From the NCBI RefSeq assembly GCF_001457455.1, contig NZ_LN831026.1:2356001-2420000 (forward strand): a stretch of 64,000 bases of DNA, in the 5' to 3' direction. This stretch comes from Corynebacterium diphtheriae. Lineage in GTDB: Bacteria > Actinomycetota > Actinomycetes > Mycobacteriales > Mycobacteriaceae. The notes below the pieces were generated by a model, which saw only the letters and a list, made by a program, of their open reading frames with translations, was not told the origin of the DNA and did no database searches. Position numbers and translations under genes: made by a program. Below, piece after piece: positions 62,576 through 64,000 of the stretch (within the stretch, counting starts at the first letter, position 1; every line of letters begins with the position of its first letter).

Positions 62576-63895
62576 ATGTTACTCACGTTGTCGATCTGCA
62601 ATTTTCGATCTTTTGGAACTGAAGCGACCCTAGATCTTCAACGCAGGGGATTTCGTACTCAACACCCACGCAAAGACGAAACATGGCAAGAAAATACGTG
62701 GCACAGGGCCGCTATTTTCGGGGCAAATGCGGCAGGAAAATCTAATGTCTTACGCGCGCTTGGGCAACTCAAACTAGCAATCACACACTCTCTTACCAAC
62801 GAGCATTGGGTAAGAGAACTGCGAGATCCACACTCACTATGCACCGACGAGCCAACCTCTTTTGAGGTTGAATACGTTTTCGATGATGTTCGCTACCGGT
62901 GGGGTCTAACACTTAACCACAGTGGCGTTGTCGAAGAGTCCCTTGAAGCGAATCTATCTTCTCGTTGGCGTCGGATATTTGAACGCACCGGTAATTCACT
63001 GATCTTCGGCTCCAATACTGGTATCTCACACGCAGCAAAAGAAAATATCGAACGATTTATGCGGCCATGGGCTCTTGTTTTCTCAGCTTGGAACACTGTG
63101 AAGACACCAGGCCCATTTGCCGGTGCGCTTCAATGGTGGCAAACGCTGCTTCCTGTGATTATGTCCAATGAAGCAGATCATCACAATCGCCATCAATGGC
63201 TAGTTCAGCTTGCGCAAAAAGACCCAACATGGCTGAGCGTATTGCAAAATGTAGTTGCCGTTGCAGATGTGGGAATTAATAAGATCGGCATCGAGGAACA
63301 AGCACCGGATCTTGTAAAACAGATTGAACTGACAATTCAGCCCGATGGACAAGCAGAGATAACCGATCAATTCGATTCCGATGAGATCACGGAGTATCTC
63401 CGCTACCTCATGTTTGAGCATAGCGACGGTATTCACACTTTTTCCCTGCCAGAAACTCAAGAATCCCAGGGCACCAAAGCGTGGATGGATCTAGCAATTC
63501 CCGCACTGTTTGCACTATCCGTTGGCGGAGTATTATCCATCGACGAGATCGACGGTTCCTTACATCCACTTTTGGTCCGAGAACTCGTCTCATATTTCGA
63601 TAACTCCGAGCTCAACCCACTAGGAGCACAGCTCCTGTTTAGCACGCACGACCTTACGCTTCTAGGGAAATACCCAGCAGAGTCCCTTCATCGTGGAGAA
63701 GTTTGGCTAGTAGAAAAAGAGCGATCTTATTCCGAACTTATCGCCTTGGATGAGTTCCCAATCCGCGATGCCCACAATATCGAAAAGCGATATCTTCAAG
63801 GAACGTATGGCGCTGTGCCCATATCTAACACAACCGAGTTACTTCATACTCTCGAAGTATTACGAGAAAAATACACTAAAATGAAGCAACAGTAA
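62576..63895 (+). CDS. AAA family ATPase, RloA/OLD-like
   Basis: The 439-residue protein starts MLLTLSICNFRSFG. Walker A is IFGANAAGKSNVLRAL, the signature-like LSVGGVLSIDEIDGSLHP includes Walker B, and STHDLTLL the His switch, the pattern of the AAA_21/RloA-type ATPases used in anti-phage systems. No SD is visible. Its usual partner would be a small RloB-type nuclease gene just downstream, but only a short frame follows at the window edge. Confidence 0.8.
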   Translation: MLLTLSICNFRSFGTEATLDLQRRGFRTQHPRKDETWQENTWHRAAIFGANAAGKSNVLRALGQLKLAITHSLTNEHWVRELRDPHSLCTDEPTSFEVEYVFDDVRYRWGLTLNHSGVVEESLEANLSSRWRRIFERTGNSLIFGSNTGISHAAKENIERFMRPWALVFSAWNTVKTPGPFAGALQWWQTLLPVIMSNEADHHNRHQWLVQLAQKDPTWLSVLQNVVAVADVGINKIGIEEQAPDLVKQIELTIQPDGQAEITDQFDSDEITEYLRYLMFEHSDGIHTFSLPETQESQGTKAWMDLAIPALFALSVGGVLSIDEIDGSLHPLLVRELVSYFDNSELNPLGAQLLFSTHDLTLLGKYPAESLHRGEVWLVEKERSYSELIALDEFPIRDAHNIEKRYLQGTYGAVPISNTTELLHTLEVLREKYTKMKQQ

Positions 63896-63917
63896 CAACT
63901 ACATCGAGGGGGATCCG

Positions 63918-63974
63918 ATGAGCAGGAATCGATCGTCAAGCCCTAAGAAAAATCACCAACATTGTGCTCAGTAA
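63918..63974 (+). pseudogene. Possible truncated partner gene of the AAA ATPase
   Basis: An ATG behind a strong GAGGGGGAT site opens MSRNRSSSPKKNHQHCAQ and then a TAA. The basic start recalls RloB-type proteins, but the frame ends after 18 codons and the window stops 26 bases later. It may be a broken gene; the evidence is thin. Confidence 0.3.
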
Positions 63975-64000
63975 TAACCAGCAGAACGCTCCCTCAATAA

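Noticed and set aside
1..64000. tRNA or rRNA genes
   Set aside because: I saw no T-arm/acceptor pattern or rRNA segment by reading; a covariance-model scan would be needed to exclude one.

Overview
The window is bacterial, dense in genes, and reads as a chromosome segment of a pathogenic Corynebacterium, most likely the C. diphtheriae group. The reasons are the corynebacterial order around rpsF-ssb-rplI-dnaB, a membrane glycosyltransferase next to a class A PBP, a MarR regulator (MalR type) followed by a UspA gene and a DUF5318 protein, an HrtBA-type heme exporter beside a ChrSA-like two-component system, possible leaderless starts, and moderate G+C. Species identity is inference; no database was searched.

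Layout. 0-13.5 kb: the end of a Cu(I) P-type ATPase, an MFS carrier, dnaB (with an upstream cluster of DnaA boxes), rplI, ssb, rpsF, envelope genes (glycosyltransferase, PBP), a MarR-type gene whose 5' end looks frameshifted, a universal stress protein, an SDR enzyme and a membrane protein. 13.5-25.8 kb: an AlbA_2 gene remnant between two 115-bp repeats, trhO, dedA, dps, an Nei-type glycosylase, the NAD(P)HX repair enzyme, a GH25 lysozyme, a VanZ protein with an unusual N-terminus, an orphan ParA, and an iron-type ABC uptake operon ending in a 2Fe-2S protein.

25.9-39.3 kb is a defence island on the minus strand. It holds fic, an HTH/methylase-like/specificity-like protein, hsdM, hsdS, hsdR and two AlbA_2-ATPase proteins. 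The two AlbA_2 genes are each preceded by a related 33-bp palindrome. 39.3-42.5 kb is repeat-rich: four copies of an 82-bp palindromic element surround an ABC-class ATPase, sodC and a decayed NUDIX gene. 42.5-53.4 kb carries leuS, a 31-residue hydrophobic peptide gene, an unknown protein, hrtA-hrtB, a large LAETG-anchored surface protein, a chrSA-like two-component system and a second VanZ protein. 53.5-64 kb carries a YhgE/Pip protein, a candidate small transcript with a strong terminator, a succinate-semialdehyde dehydrogenase, an ascorbate-type PTS, a PTS-dependent dihydroxyacetone kinase (dhaKLM), a parS-like palindrome and an AAA ATPase.

Functional links: hrtBA, the LAETG protein and the two-component system form a probable heme-handling locus. 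The PTS genes and dhaKLM both draw phosphate from phosphoenolpyruvate through HPr. The hsd operon, fic and AlbA_2 genes form a defence cluster. At least four families of short palindromic repeats (about 80-115 bp) sit between genes, and one appears to supply the stop codon of ulaA.
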